The translations under genes were made by a program, and so were the position numbers. Shown here piece after piece: positions 6,102-12,981 of a stretch of DNA of 12,981 bases. Within the stretch, counting starts at the first letter, position 1. Each line of letters opens with the position of its first letter. The notes beneath the pieces were generated by a model. It ran no database searches. It was given only the letters and a program-made list of their open reading frames with translations, and had not been told where the DNA came from. Location of the stretch: NCBI GenBank assembly GCA_002308255.1, contig DBVZ01000071.1, positions 7,984 through 20,964 on the forward strand. Reading direction: 5' to 3'. Origin of the DNA: Lachnospiraceae bacterium UBA1251 (GTDB taxonomy: Bacteria > Bacillota > Clostridia > Lachnospirales > Lachnospiraceae).

Positions 6102-7169
6102 ATGGTCATAACAAAAGAAGAACGAATGGGATGCAGTGTGCACCTGTCCGGGGATGAGAAAAGCGTGATCATTCTCGATCAGACGCAGCTGCCGAACCGG
6201 CAGGTGTATCTCACTCTGGAAACGGCGGAGGAGATCTACGACGCCATTAAAGTGCTCGCGGTGCGCGGAGCACCCGCAATCGGCATCTGCGCCGGATACG
6301 GCATGTACGTTCTTGCCTTGAAAAAACAGACAGAAGATTATGCTGCTTTTCGTAAAGAAATGCACGAGGACGGAGAGTATCTGATCTCTTCGAGACCGAC
6401 CGCCGTCAACCTGAGCTGGGCCGTAAAGCGCATGCTCGGCGTTGTGGACGGAAACGGGGACAAAACGGTTCCGGAGATCGTTTCCCTGCTTCATGACGAA
6501 TGCTATGCCATCCAGGACGAGGATATAGAAATGTGCCGCCGCATTTCCGAGTACGGGCTTTCTCTCGTCAAAGACGGCGACGGGATCCTGACGCACTGCA
6601 ATGCGGGCCCGCTGGCGACGTCAAGGTACGGAACGGCGATCGGACCGATGCTTCTCGGAAAAGAGAAAGGGATCGAATTCCACGTCTTTGCCGATGAGAC
6701 GAGACCTCTTCTGCAGGGTGCGAGACTGACCTCCTATGAACTGCAGAAAGCGGGCGTCGATGTCACCCTGATCTGCGACAACATGGCATCCCTCGTGATG
6801 AAGAACGGATGGGTGCAGGCCTGTTTCGTGGGATGCGACCGCATCGCCGCCAACGGTGACTTTGCCAATAAGATCGGCACGTCCGGCGTCGCGATCCTTG
6901 CGAAGCACTACGGGATTCCGTTCTATACGCTCGGACCAACGTCGACGATCGACATGAGCTGCCCGACGGGGGCAGACATTAAGATCGAACAGAGAAATCC
7001 GGACGAGATCCGGGAAATGTGGTACAGGGAACCGATGGCTCCCGCCGATGTCAAATGCTATAATCCCGCATTCGATGTCACGGATCACGAGCTGCTGACC
7101 GCGATCGTCACGGACCGCGGGATCGTGTATCCGCCGTTTGAGGAGAATCTGAAGAAGATATTTGAATAA
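6102..7169 (+). CDS. mtnA: MtnA-type aldose-1-phosphate isomerase (methylthioribose-1-phosphate / 5-deoxyribose-1-phosphate isomerase)
   Basis: A 355-residue cytoplasmic isomerase of the MtnA/eIF2B-like family, full length. It shows VRGAPAIG at 54-61, [10 protein letters not shown] at 97-106, HCNAG at 165-169 with the catalytic Cys166, [13 protein letters not shown] at 198-210, and [17 protein letters not shown] at 244-260 with the catalytic Asp246. The reaction is ring opening and isomerisation of a 5-substituted ribose-1-phosphate to the ribulose-1-phosphate form. The usual substrate is 5-methylthioribose-1-phosphate; some homologues take 5-deoxyribose-1-phosphate. The rest of the classical methionine salvage pathway (mtnB, C, D, K) is absent here. 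Instead an aldolase and a phosphorylase lie upstream, so it probably serves a DHAP-shunt type route. Compared with the forms I remember, GADRI reads GCDRI and KIGTY reads KIGTS. AAGGAGG at 6087-6093, 8 bases before the ATG, fixes the start. Confidence 0.9.
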   Translation: MVITKEERMGCSVHLSGDEKSVIILDQTQLPNRQVYLTLETAEEIYDAIKVLAVRGAPAIGICAGYGMYVLALKKQTEDYAAFRKEMHEDGEYLISSRPTAVNLSWAVKRMLGVVDGNGDKTVPEIVSLLHDECYAIQDEDIEMCRRISEYGLSLVKDGDGILTHCNAGPLATSRYGTAIGPMLLGKEKGIEFHVFADETRPLLQGARLTSYELQKAGVDVTLICDNMASLVMKNGWVQACFVGCDRIAANGDFANKIGTSGVAILAKHYGIPFYTLGPTSTIDMSCPTGADIKIEQRNPDEIREMWYREPMAPADVKCYNPAFDVTDHELLTAIVTDRGIVYPPFEENLKKIFE

Positions 7170-7203
7170 TCAGTTCACAGCTGCTGCTCTCCGGATTACC
7201 GAA

Positions 7204-7232
7204 TCTGTTTTAACAAAAGTTTCAATTATAGT
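7204..7232 (+). promoter_or_regulatory. Weak candidate promoter before deoD
   Basis: TATAGT at 7227-7232 with TCTGTT 17 bases upstream (7204-7209). The -35 is poor, so deoD may instead be read from the aldolase promoter. The 83-base gap before deoD holds no terminator. Confidence 0.3.
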
Positions 7233-7252
7233 CGCCATATGGAGGAGAAATC

Positions 7253-7984
7253 ATGGTTACCAGTTCACCGTCAGCAAGCATTCAGTTAAAAGAAGGCACA
7301 CACATCGCGAAAGTGGTCCTTATGCCGGGTGATCCGCTCCGCGCGAAATATGTAGCGGAGCACTATCTCGAGAATCCGGTCCTGTTCAATGATGTCCGCA
7401 ACATGCTGGGTTATACCGGAACGTACGAAGGCAAGGAAGTGTCGGTTATGGGCTCGGGCATGGGAATGCCTTCCTTCACGATTTATGCCTATGAACTGTT
7501 CACGTTCTTCGGCGTGGAGGCGATCATCCGCATCGGATCCGCCGGCGCGATCCAGGATGACGTCCATGTCCGCGATGTCGTCATCGCGATGTCGGCGTCG
7601 ACGAATTCCGCGATGGGCAAGGCTTACGGCCTGCAGGGCGTGATCGCTCCGACCGCGACCTACGGCATGCTGAAAGAGGCTGTAAAAGCAGCAGAGGAGC
7701 TGGGCGTGCGTTCGCATGTGGGAACGGTCTATACATCTGATTACTTCTATAATCCCGACAAGAACATAAATCAGAAAGCCAGAGATCTCGGACATCTTGC
7801 GGTCGAGATGGAATCGGCGGGACTGTATCTCACGGCGATGGCCGAACACAAGAAAGCGCTTGCCCTGTTCACGATCTCGGATCATATTTACACCGGGGAG
7901 GCTCTCAATGCGCAGGAGAGACAGGACAGCTTCCACGAGATGATGGAAGTCGCCCTCAAGACGGCGGTCCGCTCGGAGATCTGA
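7253..7984 (+). CDS. deoD: Purine nucleoside phosphorylase, DeoD type
   Basis: A 243-residue hexameric-type phosphorylase, the usual DeoD length. It cleaves purine (deoxy)nucleosides to free base and (deoxy)ribose-1-phosphate. Motifs: MPGDPLRAKYVAE at 24-36, SGMGMPS at 68-74, RIGSAGAI at 93-100, SDYFY at 162-166, VEMES at 184-188 (Glu185, Met186, Glu187 for the ribose), ISDH at 208-211 with the purine-protonating Asp210, and Arg223 in QERQDSF. The family His near the N-terminus (His4 in E. coli, which binds the ribose 5'-OH across subunits) appears replaced: the segment reads SASIQLKEG where Bacillus DeoD has HIGAEKG. That could loosen the need for a 5'-OH. GGAGG at 7241-7245 supports the start. 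It lies between the isomerase and the nucleoside importer, and its hypoxanthine, guanine or adenine products would need other transferases than Xpt. Confidence 0.93.
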   Translation: MVTSSPSASIQLKEGTHIAKVVLMPGDPLRAKYVAEHYLENPVLFNDVRNMLGYTGTYEGKEVSVMGSGMGMPSFTIYAYELFTFFGVEAIIRIGSAGAIQDDVHVRDVVIAMSASTNSAMGKAYGLQGVIAPTATYGMLKEAVKAAEELGVRSHVGTVYTSDYFYNPDKNINQKARDLGHLAVEMESAGLYLTAMAEHKKALALFTISDHIYTGEALNAQERQDSFHEMMEVALKTAVRSEI

Positions 7985-8026
7985 ACCGGATGTGCCGGCG
8001 GGATTTTTATCAGACAGCTTTTTTTT
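7980..8026 (+). terminator. Weak possible terminator after deoD
   Basis: TCTGA (7980-7984) can pair with TCAGA (8010-8014) around an inner CCGG/CCGG hairpin, and a run of eight T (8019-8026) follows 4 bases later. The stem is short and interrupted, so termination would be partial at best. Confidence 0.3.
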
Positions 8027-8038
8027 AGAGGCAAGGCG

Positions 8039-8047
8039 TGATAAAAT
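8039..8047 (+). promoter_or_regulatory. Candidate extended -10 promoter for the nucleoside ABC importer
   Basis: TGATAAAAT at 8039-8047 is an extended -10 form (TG-A-TAAAAT). A T-rich block lies at the -35 position without a clear box. A separate transcript start for the importer is plausible, because a weak terminator-like structure lies just upstream. Confidence 0.45.
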
Positions 8048-8060
8048 AAATTGTTAAATC

Positions 8061-8082
8061 GGGACAATTTTTATTGTATCCC
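8061..8082. promoter_or_regulatory. Imperfect inverted repeat upstream of the nucleoside receptor gene (possible operator)
   Basis: GGGACAAT (8061-8068) mirrors ATTGTATCCC (8073-8082) apart from a 2-base TA insertion. Another ATTGT at 8050-8054 mirrors ACAAT at 8064-8068. The site is downstream of the candidate -10 and upstream of the ribosome binding site, where a repressor could block transcription. No matching regulator gene is in the window. Confidence 0.35.
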
Positions 8083-8088
8083 TGAATT

Positions 8089-8096
8089 AAAGGAGG
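8089..8096 (+). promoter_or_regulatory. Ribosome binding site that fixes the start of the receptor gene
   Basis: AAAGGAGG ends 5 bases before the ATG at 8102. A longer frame from a TTG at 8051 would run through this site and add 17 residues before the signal peptide, so it is rejected. Confidence 0.85.
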
Positions 8097-8101
8097 CAAA
8101 T

Positions 8102-9292
8102 ATGAAAAAGAAAACAATTCGACTGATCAGCATGCTCCTTGTCCTTGTTCTTACACTCGGACTTTGCGCATGCGGCGGCGGCAATCCTGTTTCTTCGGAA
8201 ACGGAAAGCACCGCGGAAGCAGCGGAAGACACCGGCAAGGGTCTCAAGATCTGCATTATCACTACATCGGGTGTTGACGACGGTTCCTTCAACGAGAACT
8301 GCTACGACGGCATCAAGGCGTTCATAGCCGATCATCCGGACTGCACCGTAAAAGATGTCAAGGAAGCGGACCTGTCCAAGGTCATCGATACGGTCGGCGC
8401 TCTCGTCGGCGATTATGACGTTATGCTCCTTCCGGGCTACAATTTCGCAAGGGTCGCAGAGATCGCGCAGGCGAATACCGACAAATACTTCATCATTGTC
8501 GACTCTACGCTCCAGGACCAGGAAGGAAATGAAGTCAACGGCCTTCCGAATGTCTACACGATGACGTTCATGGAGCAGGAATCCGGTTTCTTCGCCGGTC
8601 TTGCGGCGGCTCTTTCCACCGAGACAGGCAAAGTTGCGGTCGTCAACGGCATTGCGTTCCCGTCCAACGTCAACTATGAATTCGGCTTCATGGCCGGCGT
8701 GAACTACTCGAACGCAAAATTCGGCACGAGCGCGGAATATGTTGAGATCCCGTCCTACGCGGGCGAAGCGGCTGTCCCGGTAGCGGGCGGCGACTACGGC
8801 ACAGCGGTAGGCGGCAACTACATCGGAGACTTCGCGGATCAGGCAAAGGGCAAGGAAGTTGCGGAAGCCCTGATCGCAGCGGGCGTCGACATCATCTTCC
8901 CGGCAGCGGGAACCGCAGGAAACGGCTGCTTCACAGCGATCAAGGAAAACGGCAAAGGATACTGCATCGGCTGTGACGTCGACCAGTTTGACGACGGCGT
9001 GAACGGAAGCTCCAACATTATCCTTACCTCCGTTCTCAAGGTCATGGATATCAACATCACCAAGCAGCTGAATGCGATCTATGACGGCACGTTCAAAGGC
9101 GCGGATGATACGCTCGGCGCGGCATCTGATCCGGCAGGAACCGGCTTCGTTTCCGCAGAAGGACGTCATCAGCTCTCCGCAGAAGCTCTTGAAAAGATGA
9201 ACCAGGCATACGAAGACCTCAAGGCCGGCAAGATCGAGCCGCCCTCGAACTTCAACGGCTATACACCGGAAGACTTCCCGGGTCTGAAATAA
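8102..9292 (+). CDS. BMP/PnrA family nucleoside-binding lipoprotein of an ABC importer
   Basis: A 396-residue extracellular lipoprotein. The N-terminus MKKKTIRLIS is followed by a hydrophobic stretch and a lipobox, LCAC, so the lipidated residue is probably Cys24. A Gly/Ser/Glu-rich linker runs to about residue 45. The mature domain shows family features: IITTSGVDDGSFNENCYDGI (52-71, compare the GSFN segment of PnrA), YDVMLLPGYNFA (105-116), FMEQESGFFAGLAA, VNYEFGFMAGV, and DIIFPAAGTAGNG. BMP/PnrA proteins bind purine or pyrimidine nucleosides and pass them to the double-ATPase transporter encoded directly downstream, which fits. The neighbouring phosphorylases support a nucleoside ligand. 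A terminator after the gene is likely to let the receptor be made in excess over the membrane parts. Some family members are called basic membrane protein or CD4-T-cell-type antigens. The ligand has not been tested. Confidence 0.92.
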   Translation: MKKKTIRLISMLLVLVLTLGLCACGGGNPVSSETESTAEAAEDTGKGLKICIITTSGVDDGSFNENCYDGIKAFIADHPDCTVKDVKEADLSKVIDTVGALVGDYDVMLLPGYNFARVAEIAQANTDKYFIIVDSTLQDQEGNEVNGLPNVYTMTFMEQESGFFAGLAAALSTETGKVAVVNGIAFPSNVNYEFGFMAGVNYSNAKFGTSAEYVEIPSYAGEAAVPVAGGDYGTAVGGNYIGDFADQAKGKEVAEALIAAGVDIIFPAAGTAGNGCFTAIKENGKGYCIGCDVDQFDDGVNGSSNIILTSVLKVMDINITKQLNAIYDGTFKGADDTLGAASDPAGTGFVSAEGRHQLSAEALEKMNQAYEDLKAGKIEPPSNFNGYTPEDFPGLK

Positions 9293-9306
9293 GTTGAAAA
9301 AACATG

Positions 9307-9345
9307 AAGGGTCAGCCATGACGCGGTGCATGGCGGCCCTTTTTT
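9307..9345 (+). terminator. Intra-operon terminator/attenuator between receptor and ATPase genes
   Basis: AAGGGTC-A-GCCATG (9307-9320) pairs with CATGGC-GG-CCCTT (9329-9341), with one bulged A and one T.G pair, around an 8-base loop. Six T (9340-9345) follow. It lies 14 bases after the receptor stop and 24 bases before the ATPase start, so it probably gives partial termination. Confidence 0.85.
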
Positions 9346-9369
9346 AAGCGGAAGTGAGGGAGTCACCAT

Positions 9370-10914
9370 ATGGGTGCAAACAACGAAGAATATATCGTGG
9401 AAATGCGGCATATTACCAAGCGATTCCCGGGTATTATCGCCAATGACGACGTCACGATCCAGGTGAAAAAAGGTGAGATCTACGCTTTGCTCGGTGAGAA
9501 CGGAGCGGGAAAGTCGACTCTCATGAGCATGCTTTATGGTCTCTATGAGCCTGATCACGGTGAGATCTATGTCCGGGGCGAAAAAGTAGAATTCAAATCG
9601 CCGGCAGAAGCCGCAGCAAAGAACATCGGAATGGTGCATCAGCATTTCAAGCTGGTCGACAACTATACGGTCGGAGAGAACATCGTTCTAGGCATCGAAC
9701 CGATGAAAAAGGCGCTGGGGATATTCCCCTACGTCGATATGAAAGAGGCTAATGAGAAGATCCGTACGCTTTCCAAAGAATACGGGCTGGAAGTGAATCC
9801 GACGGATCTGATTTCTGATATTAATGTTTCGATCCGGCAGCGCGTAGAGATCATGAAGATGCTTTACCGCGAAGCGGAGATCCTGATCTTCGATGAACCG
9901 ACCGCGATCCTGACGCCGCAGGAAGTGGAATACCTCCTCAAGATCATGCTGGAACTCCGGAAAGGCGGCAAGACGATCATCCTGATCACGCACAAGATCG
10001 AGGAGATCAAGAAAGTAGCGGACCGCTGCGCGATCCTTCGCCGCGGCAGACTGATCGATATCCTGGATGTTCCGACAACGTCCACACAGGAGATGGCAAA
10101 TCTTATGGTGGGACGCAACGTGGAGCTTTCCGCCGTCAAATCGGAACCGCATTTCGGGGGTGTCGTCCTTTCCGTTAAGGACCTTTCCGTTAGAAACGAG
10201 GAGAAGGTCCAGGTCGTCAAAGGCATTTCCTTTGATGTACGGGCAGGTGAGATTTTTGCGATCGCCGGCGTATCCGGCAACGGGCAGGTCGAGCTTGCGG
10301 ACGCGATCACGGGACTTGAAAAGATCGAGAGCGGATCGGTCACCCTCCTCGGAAAAGAAATAACGAACGAGAGCATCCGCACCCGGACGGAGAGCGGCAT
10401 CAGCTACATTCCGGAAGACAGACAGAAATTCGGTATTTTCATGGATTTCAGCCTTCGTGACAATATGGCGATCCGCCGCTATTACAAAGAACCGTTCTCG
10501 AAAAAAGGCATTTTCAATTTTGCGGAATCGGAAGCGTACGCGAACAATGTCATTGACAATTATGACGTCCGGAGCGGTCAAGGCGCGAAAACGATCATGC
10601 GTTCGATGAGCGGCGGCAACCAGCAGAAAGCGATCGTCGGACGTGAGATTGAAGAACATACGCCTCTAATCATCTTCGTGCAGCCTACGCGTGGTCTTGA
10701 CATGGGCGCTATTGAGAACGTTCATAAGCAGATCCTGCAGGAACGTGACAGAGGGGCGGCGATCGTTCTGATCTCTCTTGAACTTGAAGAAGTCATGAAC
10801 CTTGCGGATACGATCGGCGTTATCTACAACGGGCAGCTCCTCAAGATCGCGGATGCCGGCACGCTGACATCGCAGGATGTCGGACGGTATATGATGGGGG
10901 TGACGGAAGCGTGA
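9370..10914 (+). CDS. Nucleoside ABC importer ATP-binding protein with two nucleotide-binding domains (NupO/YufO type)
   Basis: A 514-residue cytoplasmic ATPase with two fused ABC domains, the usual length for sugar/nucleoside importers. Domain 1 has Walker A GENGAGKST (42-50), Q-loop Gln91, Walker B ILIFDEPTA (171-179) and H-loop His208. Its signature is degenerate (INVSIRQRVEI, 151-161, with no LSGGQ). Domain 2 has a degenerate Walker A (GVSGNGQVEL, 300-309), a good signature MSGGNQQK (413-420), IIFVQPTRGLD (434-444, Gln where the catalytic Glu would be) and no His switch (ISLELEE). The head-to-tail dimer would therefore have one competent site (domain 1 Walker A with domain 2 signature) and one degenerate site, as in the RbsA/NupO group. 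GAGGGAG lies 7 bases before the ATG. The stop overlaps the GTG start of the first permease (GTGA). Confidence 0.93.
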   Translation: MGANNEEYIVEMRHITKRFPGIIANDDVTIQVKKGEIYALLGENGAGKSTLMSMLYGLYEPDHGEIYVRGEKVEFKSPAEAAAKNIGMVHQHFKLVDNYTVGENIVLGIEPMKKALGIFPYVDMKEANEKIRTLSKEYGLEVNPTDLISDINVSIRQRVEIMKMLYREAEILIFDEPTAILTPQEVEYLLKIMLELRKGGKTIILITHKIEEIKKVADRCAILRRGRLIDILDVPTTSTQEMANLMVGRNVELSAVKSEPHFGGVVLSVKDLSVRNEEKVQVVKGISFDVRAGEIFAIAGVSGNGQVELADAITGLEKIESGSVTLLGKEITNESIRTRTESGISYIPEDRQKFGIFMDFSLRDNMAIRRYYKEPFSKKGIFNFAESEAYANNVIDNYDVRSGQGAKTIMRSMSGGNQQKAIVGREIEEHTPLIIFVQPTRGLDMGAIENVHKQILQERDRGAAIVLISLELEEVMNLADTIGVIYNGQLLKIADAGTLTSQDVGRYMMGVTEA

Positions 10915-12107
10915 GTAAAGAAAAGAAAATGAACGAAAAAGGCTTCAAGGCCTGGCTGGCGCGCTTCCTGACAAATGAAAAATGGTCGAAGCTCACCGTC
11001 CCGGTCTTCTGCATCGTCCTGATGCTGATCTTCTCGAGCATCCTGCTGCTGATTCTCGGGAAAAACCCGTTTACGGCGTTCTACAGCTTCCTTGCGGGCA
11101 ACGGGTTCGCGCCGAAGGCCAGCTACGGCGCCGGCTCCGGCATGCTGTCGGATTTCTTCCAGTTCCTGAACATCATGGCGCCGATGCTGCTTGCCGCGCT
11201 GGCATTTATCTTTGCCTACCGCTGCGGCCTGTTCAACATCGGTATCGCCGGGCAGATGCTGCTCTCCGGTTTTGTGGCGTCCATCACGGTCGGTTACATG
11301 AAAAATCTGAGCGGCGTTATCGCTAAGCCCCTGGTTATCCTGATCGGTATCCTGGTCGGCGGAGCGCTCGGCGCGTTTGTCGGGTTCCTGAAATATCGGT
11401 TCAATATTCATGAAGTCGTCTCGACGATCATGATCAACTATATTATCAGTTATCTGACCGGCTTCTATATCAACTCGAAATTCGTGGATCCGATCAGCCG
11501 CGCGTCGAAAGTCGTTTCCGCGCAGTCGAGATTGACCTATACAAAGGTCCTGATCGGCGGATTTTACTGCAATGTGCCGCTCGGCATCGTTCTGGCAATC
11601 GTGATGGCATTTGTCGTTCACTTCATTTTCGAAAAGACTGTTTTCGGATTTGAACTGCGTGCCGTCGGATCGAACCGGAACGCGGCCCGCTACAGCGGCA
11701 TCAACGTCGGAAGACAGATCGTCTTCTCCATGATGCTCTCCGGCGTTCTGGCCGGTCTTGCGGGTGTTACTTATTATCTCGGCTTCACCAATCAGATCCT
11801 TCCCAAGACCCTTGCGGGAATGGGATATGACGCGATCGCCACGGCCCTGCTGGGCAACTCGAATCCGCTCGGCGCGATCCTGAGCTCCATGCTGATCACT
11901 CTTTTCCAGAACGGCAGCAACTATATGAGCTCTGTCCTCGGCGTTGCCAAGGAGATCGCATCCGTCATTACCGGTATCCTGCTTCTGTTCTCCGCGTGCG
12001 GCGGGTATTTCCGCTACGTCTCTGCCGCTTCACTTGACCGGCTCGCCGACTATAAGCACACACAGGAGAAGCAGGAAAAAGAGGCGAAAGGAGGCGCGGA
12101 CAAATGA
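10911..12107 (+). CDS. Nucleoside ABC importer permease 1 (NupP/YufP type, BPD_transp_2)
   Basis: A 398-residue inner membrane permease. A Lys-rich cytoplasmic N-terminus is followed by hydrophobic segments at about 29-50, 88-104, 116-130, 141-160, 168-186, 221-240, 270-290 and 345-362. Family motifs are FAYRCGLFNIGIAGQ (101-115) and the cytoplasmic coupling loop LRAVGSNRNAARYSGIN (249-265), which meets the ATPase. The C-terminal tail (about 375-398) is highly charged. The start is a GTG overlapping the ATPase stop, with GGGGG about 12 bases upstream; an ATG at 10929 would remove only six residues and is possible. It should pair with the second permease to form the channel for nucleosides delivered by the lipoprotein receptor. 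The stop overlaps the start of that second permease (ATGA), showing tight translational coupling. Confidence 0.92.
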   Translation: MSKEKKMNEKGFKAWLARFLTNEKWSKLTVPVFCIVLMLIFSSILLLILGKNPFTAFYSFLAGNGFAPKASYGAGSGMLSDFFQFLNIMAPMLLAALAFIFAYRCGLFNIGIAGQMLLSGFVASITVGYMKNLSGVIAKPLVILIGILVGGALGAFVGFLKYRFNIHEVVSTIMINYIISYLTGFYINSKFVDPISRASKVVSAQSRLTYTKVLIGGFYCNVPLGIVLAIVMAFVVHFIFEKTVFGFELRAVGSNRNAARYSGINVGRQIVFSMMLSGVLAGLAGVTYYLGFTNQILPKTLAGMGYDAIATALLGNSNPLGAILSSMLITLFQNGSNYMSSVLGVAKEIASVITGILLLFSACGGYFRYVSAASLDRLADYKHTQEKQEKEAKGGADK

Positions 12108-12981
12108 GTTATATCAATAAAATGATCATCGACGGTCTTGCTTTCGGCATTCCGCTGTTCATCATGGCTGTCGGCGCGATCTACTCGGAAAAGAGCGGCA
12201 TCACGAACCTTGCCGTGGAAGGCTTCCAGGGGTTCGGCGCATTCTGCGGCGCCGTGCTCGCGACGCTTCTTGATATTCATACGAACATGGATCCGCAGGC
12301 GATCCTGTATCTGGCAATCCTGACAGCATTTTTCGGAGGAGCTCTGTACGCGACGCTTCATGCGCTCCTGTGCATCAAATTCCGTGCCGATCAGACGATC
12401 AGCGGCGTCGTCATCAATATCCTCGCCGTGGCGCTCACGACTTTCCTGACGTCCCAGATCAGCGGCGTCCTGTACGGCAACGCATCCAACAAATTCACGC
12501 TCGGCGTTTCCAACCGCTTTACGGTGCCCGGAATCAGCAAAATCCCGGTGATCGGGGCGATCTTCACCAACATTTATCCGTTCGAGATCATCATCCTGGT
12601 CCTCGGCGTGTTCATGTGGTACATCATGTATAAATCGAAATACGGCATGCGCCTGCGTGCCTGCGGCGAAAATCCCCAGGCTGTCGACGCGGCCGGCGGA
12701 AATGTCGCGAGGACCCGCTTTATCGCGGTCCTGATCTCGGGCGGTCTGTCCGGTATCGGTGGCATGTGCTTTGCCTATTCGATCCTGTCGATGTTCTCGC
12801 CGAGCATTTACCTCGGCTACGGGTATCTTGCCATCGCGGCGATGATCTTCGGCAACTGGAACATCATCCCGACGTTCCTGGTCTGTATTTTCTTCGGACT
12901 TGCCAGAGCGGGCGGCAATCAGCTGTGTCTGTTTGCGGGACTGTCCTCACTGTATACGGATCTCTTCATGATGATCCCGTA
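12104..12981 (+). CDS. Nucleoside ABC importer permease 2 (NupQ/YufQ type), 3' truncated by window end
   Basis: The frame runs from the ATG at 12104, which overlaps the previous stop, to the window end without a stop; 292 complete codons are visible. AAAGGAGG at 12087-12094, 9 bases upstream, supports the start. Features are IYSEKSGITNLAVEG (26-40, the conserved first-loop region), several hydrophobic segments, and the coupling loop LRACGENPQAVDAAGGNV (184-201) followed by SGGLSGIGG (212-220). These match the second permease of BMP-type nucleoside importers, which are usually about 300-320 residues, so only the last 10-30 are likely missing. With permease 1 it would form the membrane channel. 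There is no sign of a frameshift. Whether more genes follow, such as cytidine deaminase or phosphopentomutase, cannot be seen. Confidence 0.9.
   Translation, partial: MSYINKMIIDGLAFGIPLFIMAVGAIYSEKSGITNLAVEGFQGFGAFCGAVLATLLDIHTNMDPQAILYLAILTAFFGGALYATLHALLCIKFRADQTISGVVINILAVALTTFLTSQISGVLYGNASNKFTLGVSNRFTVPGISKIPVIGAIFTNIYPFEIIILVLGVFMWYIMYKSKYGMRLRACGENPQAVDAAGGNVARTRFIAVLISGGLSGIGGMCFAYSILSMFSPSIYLGYGYLAIAAMIFGNWNIIPTFLVCIFFGLARAGGNQLCLFAGLSSLYTDLFMMIP

Noticed and set aside
8051..8101. An upstream TTG start that would lengthen the receptor by 17 residues
   Set aside because: It would place extra polar residues before the signal peptide and run through a perfect AAAGGAGG site that serves the ATG at 8102.
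8087..9331. A 414-codon open frame on the minus strand across the nucleoside receptor gene
   Set aside because: It is antisense to a clear lipoprotein gene. Its translation is rich in Arg, Asp and Val with no recognisable motif, and no convincing ribosome binding site was found. Such long shadows are common in GC-rich coding DNA.

Overview
The window looks like chromosomal DNA of an anaerobic, moderately GC-rich member of the Bacillota, most plausibly a Clostridia/Lachnospiraceae-type gut or rumen bacterium. The reasons are strong AGGAGG-type ribosome binding sites, a Bacillus-like xanthine phosphoribosyltransferase, a lipoprotein nucleoside receptor with a Gram-positive style lipobox, a Na/Pi-PhoU fusion transporter, and overall protein similarity by eye. 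The genus is inference. No mobile element, CRISPR array, rRNA or tRNA was seen. No gap between genes exceeds 300 bases.

Left part (2-3824): the 3' end of a family 32 glycoside hydrolase (sucrose/fructan cleavage), coupled by an ATGA overlap to a ketopantoate-reductase-like dehydrogenase. Next come a consensus-like sigma-A promoter, a Na+/phosphate cotransporter with a PhoU-like tail, and a 69-residue zinc-ribbon protein of unknown role with its own promoter and a palindrome. A bidirectional terminator closes this part.

Right part (3887-12981) is a nucleoside and nucleobase salvage region. xpt (minus strand) diverges from a plus-strand series: class II aldolase, uridine-phosphorylase-like enzyme, MtnA-type sugar-1-phosphate isomerase, DeoD-type purine nucleoside phosphorylase, and then a BMP/PnrA-type nucleoside ABC importer. 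The importer consists of a lipoprotein receptor, a terminator/attenuator, a double ATPase and two permeases, the second cut by the window end.

How they may work together: the importer brings in nucleosides and the two phosphorylases split them into base and (modified) ribose-1-phosphate. Xpt recovers xanthine. The isomerase and class II aldolase could convert the sugar-1-phosphate to a 1-phosphoketose and cleave it to dihydroxyacetone phosphate plus an aldehyde. The isomerase plus aldolase pair is the core of the known DHAP shunt for 5'-deoxyadenosine and methylthioadenosine. The unusual point is that the enzyme between them carries uridine-phosphorylase-type base-binding residues, and the neighbouring DeoD seems to lack the His that normally contacts the ribose 5'-OH. 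The locus is therefore either a 5'-deoxynucleoside salvage operon with non-standard phosphorylases, or a phosphorylase-isomerase-aldolase route for ordinary nucleoside ribose. That is the most interesting hypothesis here. It rests on sequence reading and remembered family motifs only.
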